A stretch of 64,000 bases of DNA from Sphingobacterium sp. UGAL515B_05 (lineage in GTDB: Bacteria > Bacteroidota > Bacteroidia > Sphingobacteriales > Sphingobacteriaceae): contig NZ_CP109907.1 in the NCBI RefSeq assembly GCF_033097525.1, forward strand, positions 6,014,001 to 6,078,000, written 5' to 3'. The position numbers and the translations under genes were made by a program. A model generated the notes under the pieces. The model had not been told where the DNA came from and searched no databases. It saw only the letters and a list, made by a program, of their open reading frames with translations. How positions within the stretch are numbered: position 1 is the stretch's first letter; every line of letters starts with the position of its first letter. This document shows positions 53,954 through 63,283 of the stretch, piece after piece.

Positions 53954-56839
53954 ATGACAACAAAAAAATATAGTAACGTCTATATCTTTTGGTTTTGCAG
54001 CATTTTATTTTTTTTAATGCACCCTGGCTATTGCCAGACAATCATACCTACAGGAACACCTTTTGTAAAACAATACAAAAAAGACCAATACAAGGCTGGA
54101 AATCAGAACTGGTCTTTGGCGGTCGATAAAGATGGTCGCATTTATAGTGCAAATACCGAGGGGCTGTTACAATTTGATGGACAATACTGGCGTATCTTTC
54201 CACTACCAAATCACTCAACAGTCCGAAGTGTTGCAATAGGTAAAGACGGAAAGATTTACACAGGTGGAAGAGGTGAATTTGGCTATTGGACTTCCAAACC
54301 TTTCGGAAACTTGACCTATCATAGTCTCTCTAAACTTGTGCAGGACAAAACCTATTTTCCAAACGAAGAAATCTGGAAAATCATTGTTGAGGGCCAACGG
54401 GTATTTTTTCATACATTTTCCAAATCCTATATTTGGGAAAACAATCGTATACGGCAGCTAACGGCTAAAGGTGAACCCTTTTTATTTCCGCATCAGCTCA
54501 ATAACAAGCTATTTTTCGAACAGCTGCCAAGTGGTCTGCATGAATTTAAACAGGATAAACTTATCCCTGTAAAAGGAAAAGATGCCTTGAAAGACAAAAA
54601 TGTACTTGCCATCTTACCTTTCGACGCAACGACCTCGCTTATTGCTACTTCGCGAAACGGCCTTTACCTGATGAAAGCCGATGGAACCATCCTACCTTGG
54701 TCTGTTCCGGCAAACCAGCTCTTGAGCCAATCACAAATAAACAATGGCTTATACCTCTATGACGGACAATATGCTTTTGGCACCATCCAAAACGGTGTTA
54801 TTGTCATCAATAAAAATGGTCAGGTCATTCAGCATATCAATAAAAACAATGGTCTCCAAAACAATACCGTACTCAGTATTGTGAAGGACAATCAGAAGAA
54901 TATATGGGTGGGACTGGATAATGGTATAGACCGCATTGAAATCAACTCGCCTTTATCATTTTACACAGATTTTATCGGAAAAATTGGTACGGTTTATACA
55001 TCAATTATCTATCAGGGAAAAATCTATCTTGGAACTAATAAGGGATTATTTACAAGTGAATGGAAAGGATTGACCAATTACAATTCATTGAATTTCTCCC
55101 AGATTCCAAATTCTAATGGTCAGGTTTGGACATTAGCGCTATTTGGTGATGAGTTGATTTGTGGACATAATGATGGAACCTTCAAATTGGTTAATGGGCG
55201 ACTCGAAAAGATTTCACAGATCACTGGCGGCTGGATATTCAAGCCTATATTTGGCACGAAAAACATCCTTCAAGGCAACTATACAGGTCTTTCGAAATTC
55301 ACTTTCGATGGCATTAAACTCCAGTTCGTCCAGCAATTCGCTGGCGTTAAAGAACCGGTTCGGTTTTTAGCGCAAAAAGATAACCATACCTTTTGGATTG
55401 GCGATTGGGGCCAGATACAACTACTCGGATTTGATGCGAATTTCCAACAGGCAAACATTTTATTTTCCTCCAAACAGGACAGTATCGCTTCAAAAAGGCA
55501 ATTTACGGGGATTTACACATTAGAAAATAATCTTGTATTTGCGACAGACAGCGGATTTCTCCAGTTCGACAATATTGTAAAAAGATTCAGCTATGCCGAT
55601 GAATTAAACACAGCATTAGGCACCTATAAAAATTCAAATAAGGTCATACCGATCAATACAAACAGCTACTGGTTTATTCAGAAGACTAAAATTGCTAAAG
55701 TAGATTTTGACAGTAAGGGCAAACTTCATATTGACTCCAATCTGCTCAGTCCCTTACAGGATCGAATGATGAATAACTATGAAAACATCCTCCCTATTGA
55801 AAACCAATACTATCTCATCGGTTTAGATGATGGATTTGCGATCTATCGTCATTCCGATAAATCACAAAAATATCGGTTGCCACTTCCACAAATAGCACAA
55901 CTTATCAACTTGACAACAGGACAGGTTATTATTCCAGATTCAGCGTTTAAACTATCATCATCGGACAATAATCTTAGAATTAGCTTTTCAAGTCCATATT
56001 ATTCGTCATCTCCGATTCAATACCAATATTATCTCGAAGGTTACTCGGACAATTGGTCCGAATGGAGTGAGACTGCTTATCAAGATTTCACGAATCTACC
56101 TTATGGAAAATTTCAAATTAAAATAAGGGCGAGGGACAATATGGGCTTGGTTTCAGAAATCCAAACTTTTTCCTTTACTATTCGGTATCCATGGTACCTC
56201 TCCTGGTGGGCAAAGACATGCTATGTACTGGCTATGCTAGCGCTCATCTATTTAGCTTATCGACTTAATCTTCAGCGGGAGCGCAAGCGTCAGTTTCAAA
56301 TACGGCGAAAATGGCTGGAAGAGAAAAAGATTGCCTTGGAACGCGAAACGGAGCAAAAAGAGAAGGCCTGGATCAAACTTAAAAATCAGCAATTAGAAGA
56401 TCAGCTTCAATTAAAAAATAAAGAACTGGCCAATGCGGCACTCAATATCGTTTACAAAAATGAGATGTTGAACAATTTACACGACGAGCTAAAACAACTT
56501 AGAGATGCTGACGGCAACAAACTGAGTTCAGATGAATTGAAAAAAATAAACAAGCTCATCGACGATGCCCATAATGACGATCGTGACTGGCATATTTTTG
56601 AAAGAAGCTTTAACGAATCACATGAGAATTTTTTCAAGAAACTGAAACAAGAATTTCCTGATCTAGTCCCCAATGATCTCAAATTATGCGCCTATTTAAG
56701 GCTCAATATGTCGAGTAAGGAAATTGCCTCATTACTTAACATTAGTACGCGCGGTGTCGAGATTAGACGCTATCGATTACGCAAAAAGCTGGGCATTCCC
56801 ACAGACAAAAACCTCTCTGAATTCCTGATGGAACGTTAA
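53954..56839 (+). CDS. Propeller/Y_Y_Y sensor with LuxR-type DNA-binding domain
   Basis: Starting at the ATG 53954 (preceded by AGGGAG), the 961-residue protein has a signal peptide and two-component-regulator-type propeller repeats (about 40-640; IWVGLDNGIDRIE, WSLAVDKDGRIYSANTEGLL). A Y_Y_Y domain (about 680-765), one membrane helix (WWAKTCYVLAMLALIYLAY), a coiled coil and a C-terminal helix-turn-helix (about 895-960; SSKEIASLLNISTRGVEIRRYRLRKKLG) follow. It has no kinase or receiver domain, unlike the HTCS. It should sense oligosaccharides outside and bind DNA at the same locus. Its target is likely the following susC promoter. Confidence 0.9.
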   Translation: MTTKKYSNVYIFWFCSILFFLMHPGYCQTIIPTGTPFVKQYKKDQYKAGNQNWSLAVDKDGRIYSANTEGLLQFDGQYWRIFPLPNHSTVRSVAIGKDGKIYTGGRGEFGYWTSKPFGNLTYHSLSKLVQDKTYFPNEEIWKIIVEGQRVFFHTFSKSYIWENNRIRQLTAKGEPFLFPHQLNNKLFFEQLPSGLHEFKQDKLIPVKGKDALKDKNVLAILPFDATTSLIATSRNGLYLMKADGTILPWSVPANQLLSQSQINNGLYLYDGQYAFGTIQNGVIVINKNGQVIQHINKNNGLQNNTVLSIVKDNQKNIWVGLDNGIDRIEINSPLSFYTDFIGKIGTVYTSIIYQGKIYLGTNKGLFTSEWKGLTNYNSLNFSQIPNSNGQVWTLALFGDELICGHNDGTFKLVNGRLEKISQITGGWIFKPIFGTKNILQGNYTGLSKFTFDGIKLQFVQQFAGVKEPVRFLAQKDNHTFWIGDWGQIQLLGFDANFQQANILFSSKQDSIASKRQFTGIYTLENNLVFATDSGFLQFDNIVKRFSYADELNTALGTYKNSNKVIPINTNSYWFIQKTKIAKVDFDSKGKLHIDSNLLSPLQDRMMNNYENILPIENQYYLIGLDDGFAIYRHSDKSQKYRLPLPQIAQLINLTTGQVIIPDSAFKLSSSDNNLRISFSSPYYSSSPIQYQYYLEGYSDNWSEWSETAYQDFTNLPYGKFQIKIRARDNMGLVSEIQTFSFTIRYPWYLSWWAKTCYVLAMLALIYLAYRLNLQRERKRQFQIRRKWLEEKKIALERETEQKEKAWIKLKNQQLEDQLQLKNKELANAALNIVYKNEMLNNLHDELKQLRDADGNKLSSDELKKINKLIDDAHNDDRDWHIFERSFNESHENFFKKLKQEFPDLVPNDLKLCAYLRLNMSSKEIASLLNISTRGVEIRRYRLRKKLGIPTDKNLSEFLMER

Positions 56840-56872
56840 ATTCCCATCACAATCACTACATCATTACCACAC

Positions 56873-56915
56873 ACGAGCTTTAGTGTATAAAACACACTAA
56901 AGCTCGTATTATTTT
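56873..56915 (+). terminator. Intrinsic terminator after the LuxR-type regulator gene
   Basis: ACGAGCTTTAGTGT (56873-56886) and ACACTAAAGCTCGT (56894-56907) form a perfect 14-base stem with a 7-base loop, then ATTATTTTG. It separates the regulator from the susC operon. Confidence 0.85.
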
Positions 56916-57019
56916 GCATAAAAAAGCAACATAAAAAACTGACTATCAAAAATATAAAATACAAAAAAAGATAAACTGAGCAAGCTAAAATTTCATGTAG
57001 TAGTGATGTGAAAATGTTA

Positions 57020-57034
57020 AACTTTGGCAAAGTT
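57020..57034. promoter_or_regulatory. Palindrome AACTTTGGCAAAGTT at the region 6 susC promoter
   Basis: This perfect 7-1-7 inverted repeat overlaps the -33 element of the predicted susC promoter (TTTG at 57023-57026). LuxR-type regulators often bind such symmetrical sites. It is the best candidate binding site for the preceding propeller/LuxR regulator. Confidence 0.55.
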
Positions 57035-57054
57035 GTACTACATCAACATATTTG
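57023..57054 (+). promoter_or_regulatory. Promoter of the region 6 susC operon
   Basis: TTTG (57023-57026), a 20-base spacer and CATATTTG (57047-57054) fit the Bacteroidota consensus, with one mismatch in the -7 box. The resulting leader is about 45 bases. Confidence 0.6.
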
Positions 57055-57104
57055 CTTCAGGGAAATAACCAACGTATTTTAAACAAACACCAAAAATTAA
57101 CGAT

Positions 57105-60100
57105 ATGAGGAATCTATCCGCATTATTTTTGACATCCATGGTCGTATCTGTTGCCTATGGACAAACTTCCATACAAGGAGTGGTCAAAGATGGCTCAAGC
57201 ATGATCTCCATGCCAGGCGTCACCATCAGTATCAAAGGGAAAGCAGTAGCTACAAAAACCGACGCAACGGGGAAATTTCAGATCAACGCCTCTCCTACCG
57301 ACTCATTGGTCTTTAACTTTCTGGGTTATCGCACACAAACCGTCTACATTGGCAATCAAACGCAACTCAATGTATTCTTAGAAAATCAAAACCAAGCACT
57401 GGAAGAGGTTGTGGTTATCGGTTACGGTACGCAAAAAAAAGCGGATCTGACCGGATCGATCAGCTCCTTGAAATCATCCGATATTACAAAGCAACCGGCC
57501 ATGTCTGCTATGCAGTCCATACAGGGTAAAGCTGCCGGTATCAATATTATTGCCAACGAAGCTCCAGGCTCCTCACCCAACGTTATTGTCAGAGGTCTGG
57601 GAACAGCTCTAGGCGGAAGAAATCCACTCTATATCGTTGACGGTATCGCACAGACGGACATCAATAATATCAATCCATCCGATATCGAATCCATGGATGT
57701 TTTGAAAGATGCATCTTCGGCTTCAATTTATGGTCTTCGGGCCGCAAACGGTGTGATCCTCGTGACCACGAAGAAAGGTAAAACTGGGACTCTTAGTATT
57801 AATTATGAAAGTTATGCTGGGATGAAGAAGATTCTTAACCGGGTTAAGATGGCTAATGGAGAACAATTCCGGACTTTCTTTAATGAAAGTCAAAAATATC
57901 AGGATCAAGATAAAAGGTGGTTACTGTCAGAAAACCAGCATAATGATACAGATTGGTATGATGAACTAATAAAGACGGGGACCGTTTTTAATAACTCCAT
58001 CAATATATCTGGAGGAACTGAAAAAGTAGATTATTTTGTTTCAGCAAACAACTTTACCGAAAACGGTATTCTTGACGGCTCGAAATATGTTAGAAATACG
58101 ATCAGAAACAACAACATCTACAAGTTTTTGGACAATAGACTTAAGTTTACCCAAAATCTGAATCTCACCATTACAAATTCTACACCAAAACCCAATGGAG
58201 CTTTCACAACAGCCTACAAACAATCCCCATTAGTTCCTGTAATGTATGATAACGGGCGTTATGGAAAGGGTATTGTAAATCAAACTACCGGTGTTGTTGG
58301 CTATGAAAGAAATCCAGGTGAGATCGTTGGTAATATAAACTCTATTGGAAATCCGGTCTACGAAGTACTTAGAAACAATGAGAAAATCAATACATTAAGA
58401 CTACAAGGTAGTTTCGAAGGTGAGTTTAAAATTACAGATTATTTAAAAGTAAACTCCCGTATTGGTGGAAATAAATTCTACTCGAGAAATAGAGTTTTTT
58501 CGGATATAAAGGATGCATGGCTCAATGGTGATCCACTTCGTACAGCTCAACAATTTGAAGAGTTTAAAGCGAAAAACACCGAATCCTTAGAGTATGCTAA
58601 TAATAGTTTGAGTTATGAGACTCTGGAACAGTTCCGTTGGTCTTGGGAGAATTTCTTAACATTTAACAAGAAATTTGACAAACACAGTGTCGAAGCTGTC
58701 TTAGGTATGTCGCGTGAAAAGTATGACATCAACAGCATGATGAGCGACAAAGGTTATGATGTCCCTCAAAAACCACAATACTGGAGTATAGATCATGGTT
58801 CGGGCGCATATAAAGTGGAAAGCAGACAAATCTATTATACCCCGCGTGCCCTGGCATCTTACTTCGGTCGCGTTCAATATAATTACGACAGTAAATACTA
58901 TTTAACAGCTACTTTACGTCGTGACGGTTCAAGCGTATTCCGTAACACCGGAAAATATTGGGGTACATTTCCATCCATTGGTTTAGGATGGACAGTAACA
59001 AATGAAGGCTTCATGAAGGATGCTACATGGATTAATTTGTTGAAAGTTCGCGGAAACTGGGGTAAATTAGGTAATCAAGATATCCCGTTAAATGTTTCAA
59101 CCATATTAACGAGCCCTACAAGTTCTTCTTACAACTATGTATTTGGCCCTGAGCGAGATATGGTATTTGGAAGTGCGTACGGCACACCGGCAAAAAACTT
59201 AAGCTGGGAGGTGACGGAAGAAACTGGCGCCGGATTGGATTTCGCATTTCTAAACAACCAACTTTCAGGTTCCATAGACTATTATCATAAGATGAATACC
59301 AATGCGATCTTGTTAGTCACACCGACATATACCTCTGCCTATGAAGATAAGTTTTATGATCATGGCGCAAAAATCCTAAATCAAGGTGTGGAAGTCGCCT
59401 TAAATTGGAACAAACCCATTTCTCCAGAATTTAGCTATTCCGTCGGTGTAAATTATTCTTACAACAAAAACACTGTTAAGGAGGTTAAAGCGGCTTACGA
59501 TGGGGACCAAGGCGGAAGTCTTAACAATGGTGAGCTTACAAAACAGCTTCGTGTTGGACAGCCAATATACGGATGGTGGATGTATGAAATGAACGGTGTT
59601 TGGCAAAATCAAGATGAAATAAATTCAAATGCGAGACAAGGATCTCCAAAACCGGGATATTTGCGTTATACAGATGAAAACGCTGACGGCGTTATTGACT
59701 CCAGAGATCGTAAATTTTTCGGATCGTTTCTACCTAGTTCTACTTACGGTATTAATTTAGGAATTAATTACAAAGCGATCGATTTTAACGTTTCAGGATA
59801 TGGGGTCGCGGGCAATAAAATCTACAACGGGATGAAAAGTACGCGCATCAATGGCGGAGAAAACATCGCTTTAAGTACTTTTGAAAACCGCTGGACAAAA
59901 GAAGGTTCTACTAACTCACATCCTGGAGCAGAAAGAGATTTTCTACCTTCCAACTATTATCTGGAATCAGGCAGTTATTTTCGTATAAATAACATCACAT
60001 TGGGCTATACTTTTAATAATCTTTATAGTTCTAAATCAAAGCTACGTTTGTATGTGACTGCACAAAATCCGTTTATCTTCACCAATTACAGCGGTTTCTC

Positions 60101-60206
60101 TCCTGAAATTGCGGGAGATGGTAGTCCAAATCTAACTTCTGGCATAGAGCTATCAGCCTATCCTACAACGCGTAATTTCCTATTCGGACTTAACATGCAG
60201 TTTTAA
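57105..60206 (+). CDS. SusC-like TonB-dependent transporter (beta-1,2-glucan locus)
   Basis: The 1033-residue protein has a signal peptide (LTSMVVSVAYGQT), a carboxypeptidase-like domain, the SusC box LEEVVVIGYGTQKKADLTGSISS, the plug (RGLGTALGGRNPLYIVDGIAQ) and a barrel ending with a short hydrophobic C-terminus. It imports the oligosaccharide released by the surface glucanase. It is 20 bases before susD and is probably controlled by the regulator upstream. Confidence 0.96.
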   Translation: MRNLSALFLTSMVVSVAYGQTSIQGVVKDGSSMISMPGVTISIKGKAVATKTDATGKFQINASPTDSLVFNFLGYRTQTVYIGNQTQLNVFLENQNQALEEVVVIGYGTQKKADLTGSISSLKSSDITKQPAMSAMQSIQGKAAGINIIANEAPGSSPNVIVRGLGTALGGRNPLYIVDGIAQTDINNINPSDIESMDVLKDASSASIYGLRAANGVILVTTKKGKTGTLSINYESYAGMKKILNRVKMANGEQFRTFFNESQKYQDQDKRWLLSENQHNDTDWYDELIKTGTVFNNSINISGGTEKVDYFVSANNFTENGILDGSKYVRNTIRNNNIYKFLDNRLKFTQNLNLTITNSTPKPNGAFTTAYKQSPLVPVMYDNGRYGKGIVNQTTGVVGYERNPGEIVGNINSIGNPVYEVLRNNEKINTLRLQGSFEGEFKITDYLKVNSRIGGNKFYSRNRVFSDIKDAWLNGDPLRTAQQFEEFKAKNTESLEYANNSLSYETLEQFRWSWENFLTFNKKFDKHSVEAVLGMSREKYDINSMMSDKGYDVPQKPQYWSIDHGSGAYKVESRQIYYTPRALASYFGRVQYNYDSKYYLTATLRRDGSSVFRNTGKYWGTFPSIGLGWTVTNEGFMKDATWINLLKVRGNWGKLGNQDIPLNVSTILTSPTSSSYNYVFGPERDMVFGSAYGTPAKNLSWEVTEETGAGLDFAFLNNQLSGSIDYYHKMNTNAILLVTPTYTSAYEDKFYDHGAKILNQGVEVALNWNKPISPEFSYSVGVNYSYNKNTVKEVKAAYDGDQGGSLNNGELTKQLRVGQPIYGWWMYEMNGVWQNQDEINSNARQGSPKPGYLRYTDENADGVIDSRDRKFFGSFLPSSTYGINLGINYKAIDFNVSGYGVAGNKIYNGMKSTRINGGENIALSTFENRWTKEGSTNSHPGAERDFLPSNYYLESGSYFRINNITLGYTFNNLYSSKSKLRLYVTAQNPFIFTNYSGFSPEIAGDGSPNLTSGIELSAYPTTRNFLFGLNMQF

Positions 60207-60226
60207 TCCTTTTAAAAATCAACGTA

Positions 60227-61657
60227 ATGAAAATCAATAAACTTTATATAGCAATTCTACTTAGTGCGGGGATCGCACTACAGGGTTGCAAAGACAATAA
60301 TTTTTTGGATGTTCCTTCTAGAGAAAGGGTTGAGGCCGATGATAGCGAAACTCCTTATACCCCAGAGCAATTCGTAAATGGTATCTACGGTATGTTTACG
60401 GAGTGGGACTACAGCTTCTCTTTCTTAGGAATCACTGAAATCATATCGGATAACGCTGACAAAGGCAGTTCATCCACTGATGCGGGAGGTGATAAGTTGC
60501 TTTTGGATAACCTGACTTATACCTCAACAGCTGGTTCGTTCCAAGCCCTTTGGGTTAGATGGTACAAATCAATCGGTCGTGCTTCTCAAGCAATTGAATT
60601 TATTGAAAAAGCCGGACTGACAGATGCTGCTTATAAAAATAGATTAATTGGTGAAGCTCGGTTTCTTAGGGCGTTAAATTATTTCTACCTTGTACGTGGA
60701 TGGGGTGATGTGCCTATCCAAGACCGTGATTTGATAAAGAGAGAACCCGCAGCTGAAGTTTACGCCTACATTGAAGCAGACCTACAATTTGCTATTGATA
60801 ACTTGCCCGTCAAATCTGCCTATGCAGCAAAAGATTTGGGCCGAGCAACCAAAGGTGCGGCACAAGGGCTGCTATCGAAGGTATATCTGTACCAAAGTAA
60901 ATGGCAACAAGCTGCTGATATGGCAAAAGCTGTTATTAATTCTGGGGGCTATAGCTTAGAAACTGATTATGCAAAAATCTGGCGATTAGAAGGGGAAAAT
61001 GGTCCCGAATCGCTCTTTGAATGGCAGGCCCGAGGTAGTTCAATTGCCCATGGCATCCAACAATATAGTCAAGTGCAAGCGCCTCGTGGTGGAGCAGTCA
61101 ATTTAGGCTGGGGTTTTAATATCCCAAGTCAAAATCTATTGGATGCATTCAATGCAGAAAAAGATAATATCCGCCGTGATGCTACAATTATTTTCAGAGG
61201 TGAAACACTGTACGATGGCCGTCTGATTGACAATGGTGTAGAAAATCCAATGTACAATGAAAAAGCGTATTCATCTGCCAATGGGGGGGCCGCAGATGGC
61301 GATAAAAACGTGCGCTATCTCCGTCTAGGCGAAATTTATCTTATTCTGGCCGAAGCCGCAAATGAGGTTGGTAATAGCAGCGAGGCGCTGAATGCACTAA
61401 ATACTGTCCGTACACGGGTAAAATTAGCCAATGTAACGACAACTGACCAAGCACAGCTACGCCAACTGATCTGGAAAGAAAGACGCCTTGAATTAGCATT
61501 TGAGCACGACCGATGGTTCGATCTGATCCGTACAAAACAGGCTAAAACGGCCATGGCTGCAAACGGAAAAACATTCCAGGATAAGATGATGCTCTTCCCA
61601 ATTCCGGAAAATCAACGTATCCAAACACCAGAAATGCCGCAAAATACCGGTTGGTAA
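60227..61657 (+). CDS. SusD-like glycan-binding lipoprotein (beta-1,2-glucan locus)
   Basis: The 476-residue lipoprotein has a lipobox at IALQGCKDNNF and the SusD motifs GEARFLRALNYFYLVRGWGDVPIQ and WKERRLELAFEHDRWFDLIR. It pairs with the SusC 20 bases upstream. An intrinsic terminator follows it, so its transcript level may exceed that of the enzymes downstream. Confidence 0.95.
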   Translation: MKINKLYIAILLSAGIALQGCKDNNFLDVPSRERVEADDSETPYTPEQFVNGIYGMFTEWDYSFSFLGITEIISDNADKGSSSTDAGGDKLLLDNLTYTSTAGSFQALWVRWYKSIGRASQAIEFIEKAGLTDAAYKNRLIGEARFLRALNYFYLVRGWGDVPIQDRDLIKREPAAEVYAYIEADLQFAIDNLPVKSAYAAKDLGRATKGAAQGLLSKVYLYQSKWQQAADMAKAVINSGGYSLETDYAKIWRLEGENGPESLFEWQARGSSIAHGIQQYSQVQAPRGGAVNLGWGFNIPSQNLLDAFNAEKDNIRRDATIIFRGETLYDGRLIDNGVENPMYNEKAYSSANGGAADGDKNVRYLRLGEIYLILAEAANEVGNSSEALNALNTVRTRVKLANVTTTDQAQLRQLIWKERRLELAFEHDRWFDLIRTKQAKTAMAANGKTFQDKMMLFPIPENQRIQTPEMPQNTGW

Positions 61658-61680
61658 CTATATAAGTAAAATAACTCCGT

Positions 61681-61712
61681 TCAAACGACCTATGGTCGTT
61701 TGGACATTTTTT
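61681..61712 (+). terminator. Intra-operon terminator between susD and the GH144-type gene
   Basis: CAAACGACC (61682-61690) and GGTCGTTTG (61694-61702) form a 9-base stem with a 3-base loop and are followed by ATTTTTTC. The strong hairpin between susD and the next ATG at 61734 suggests partial termination. Confidence 0.75.
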
Positions 61713-61733
61713 CAAGAATTAAACAACATATCC

Positions 61734-63119
61734 ATGAGAAAACGAATAGCATATCCAGCACTTAGCGGTATAGCTTTGGCGCTTATTCTCAGTAGTTCGT
61801 GCCAAAACGCTACTAATAGCAGTCCAGACAGTCCCTCAAAAATTGATTCAACCAGCGGAAGCAAGATCAATGAAGATTCGCTATTGACCAATATTCAGCA
61901 ACATACATTTCAATATTTTTGGGAAGGTGCCGAACCTACTTCCGGTCTCGCCAGGGAACGCATCCATATGGATGGTGTTTACCCTCAAAATGACCGCAAT
62001 GTCGTGACCATAGGTGGTAGTGGCTTCGGACTCATGGGTATGATTGTCGCGATGGAACGCGGGTTTATCAGCCAGGATCAAGGCGTTCAAAAGCTGGATC
62101 ACATCATGGATTATCTAGGCAAAATCGAACGGTTTAAAGGAGCCTGGGCACACTGGTACGATGGAGAACTGGGTACAGCGAAACCCTTCAGTGAAAAAGA
62201 TAATGGCGGTGACATTGTTGAAACTGCATTCTTAGCCCAGGGCCTAATCGCCATTCGGGAATATCTAAAAGATAAAGATGATTCTGCCCAACTAGTTGCC
62301 AAAAAAGCAGATAAACTATGGAAAGAAATCAATTGGAATCATTATACAAATGGGCAAAATGTTATCTATTGGCATTGGAGTCCTAAATTTAACTTTCAAC
62401 AAAATCACCCTGTCAGAGGATACGACGAATGTCTTATTACCTATATTTTAGCAGCCTCCTCTCCTACTTACCCTATTGCACCCCAAGTGTATCATGAGGG
62501 TTGGGCAAGATCTGGTGCAATTAAAAGCTCCGCTAAAAAATATGACATTCCGCTCGTACTGAAGCACAATGCCAAAGAAGGTGAAGTGGGACCGCTATTC
62601 TGGGAACATTACTCCTATTTAGGATTGAGTCCCAAAGGATTAAAAGACCAATATGCAGATTATTGGGAAGCGACAGGCAACCATGCTAAGATAAATTTGG
62701 CTTATGCAGATCTAAACCCAAAAGGCTATAAAGGTTACGGTTCGGATAAAGGCTGGGGCTGGACGGCCAGCTATTCCATCAACGGCTACAATGCACATCA
62801 CCCAGACAACGACCCTGGTGTGATCTCGCCGACAGCAGCTTTGTCATCCATGCCTTACACCCCACATGAAAGCATTCAGTTTGCACAATACCTAGACAAA
62901 CAACTCGGCAATAAAGTCTGGGGTAAATATGGCTACTATGATGCCTACAGTGAAACAGCAAATTGGTATCCACAACGTTATCTAGCCATCGATCAGGGGC
63001 CTATTATTGTCATGATCGAAAACTATAGAACAGGTAAAATCTGGGAGCTATTTATGCAGGCCCCAGAAATTCAACAAGGACTAAAAAAACTCGGTTTTAC
63101 AAGTCCTTATTTAAAATAG
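61734..63119 (+). CDS. GH144-type endo-beta-1,2-glucanase (glucoamylase-like fold)
   Basis: The ATG at 61734 gives 461 residues with a lipoprotein signal (LALILSSSCQNAT); an earlier in-frame start would fall inside the terminator hairpin. The alpha/alpha-barrel pattern seen in this family is present: LLTNIQQHTFQYFWEGAEP, GGSGFGLMGMIVAMERG, GGDIVETAFLAQGL, GWGWTASYSINGYNAHHP and the C-terminal DQGPIIVMIENYR. These resemble the endo-beta-1,2-glucanases of GH144 in Bacteroidota. It would cut beta-1,2-glucan outside the cell or in the periplasm. The adjoining GH3 gene fits a role in finishing the oligosaccharides. Confidence 0.82.
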   Translation: MRKRIAYPALSGIALALILSSSCQNATNSSPDSPSKIDSTSGSKINEDSLLTNIQQHTFQYFWEGAEPTSGLARERIHMDGVYPQNDRNVVTIGGSGFGLMGMIVAMERGFISQDQGVQKLDHIMDYLGKIERFKGAWAHWYDGELGTAKPFSEKDNGGDIVETAFLAQGLIAIREYLKDKDDSAQLVAKKADKLWKEINWNHYTNGQNVIYWHWSPKFNFQQNHPVRGYDECLITYILAASSPTYPIAPQVYHEGWARSGAIKSSAKKYDIPLVLKHNAKEGEVGPLFWEHYSYLGLSPKGLKDQYADYWEATGNHAKINLAYADLNPKGYKGYGSDKGWGWTASYSINGYNAHHPDNDPGVISPTAALSSMPYTPHESIQFAQYLDKQLGNKVWGKYGYYDAYSETANWYPQRYLAIDQGPIIVMIENYRTGKIWELFMQAPEIQQGLKKLGFTSPYLK

Positions 63120-63127
63120 TGGTCTGT

Positions 63128-63166
63128 GGAATCATTTTCAATCCGTCACACGTTGAGAATGGTTCC
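63128..63166 (+). other. Strong hairpin between the GH144-type and GH3 genes
   Basis: GGAATCATTTTCAA (63128-63141) pairs with TTGAGAATGGTTCC (63153-63166) over 14 positions with two G-T wobbles and an 11-base loop. No T-run follows, so it may affect mRNA stability or processing. The remaining bases to 63283 hold a weaker hairpin near 63205-63222. Confidence 0.5.
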
Positions 63167-63283
63167 TTCCACGAAAACAACAGGACATCCCATCAAAGAC
63201 GTTCAAGAGTCATCTTGAGCGCTTTACATAAACTTACCATGTAGCGAGGGAAGCAAAATCCATGCGCACAAAAAAATAATACG

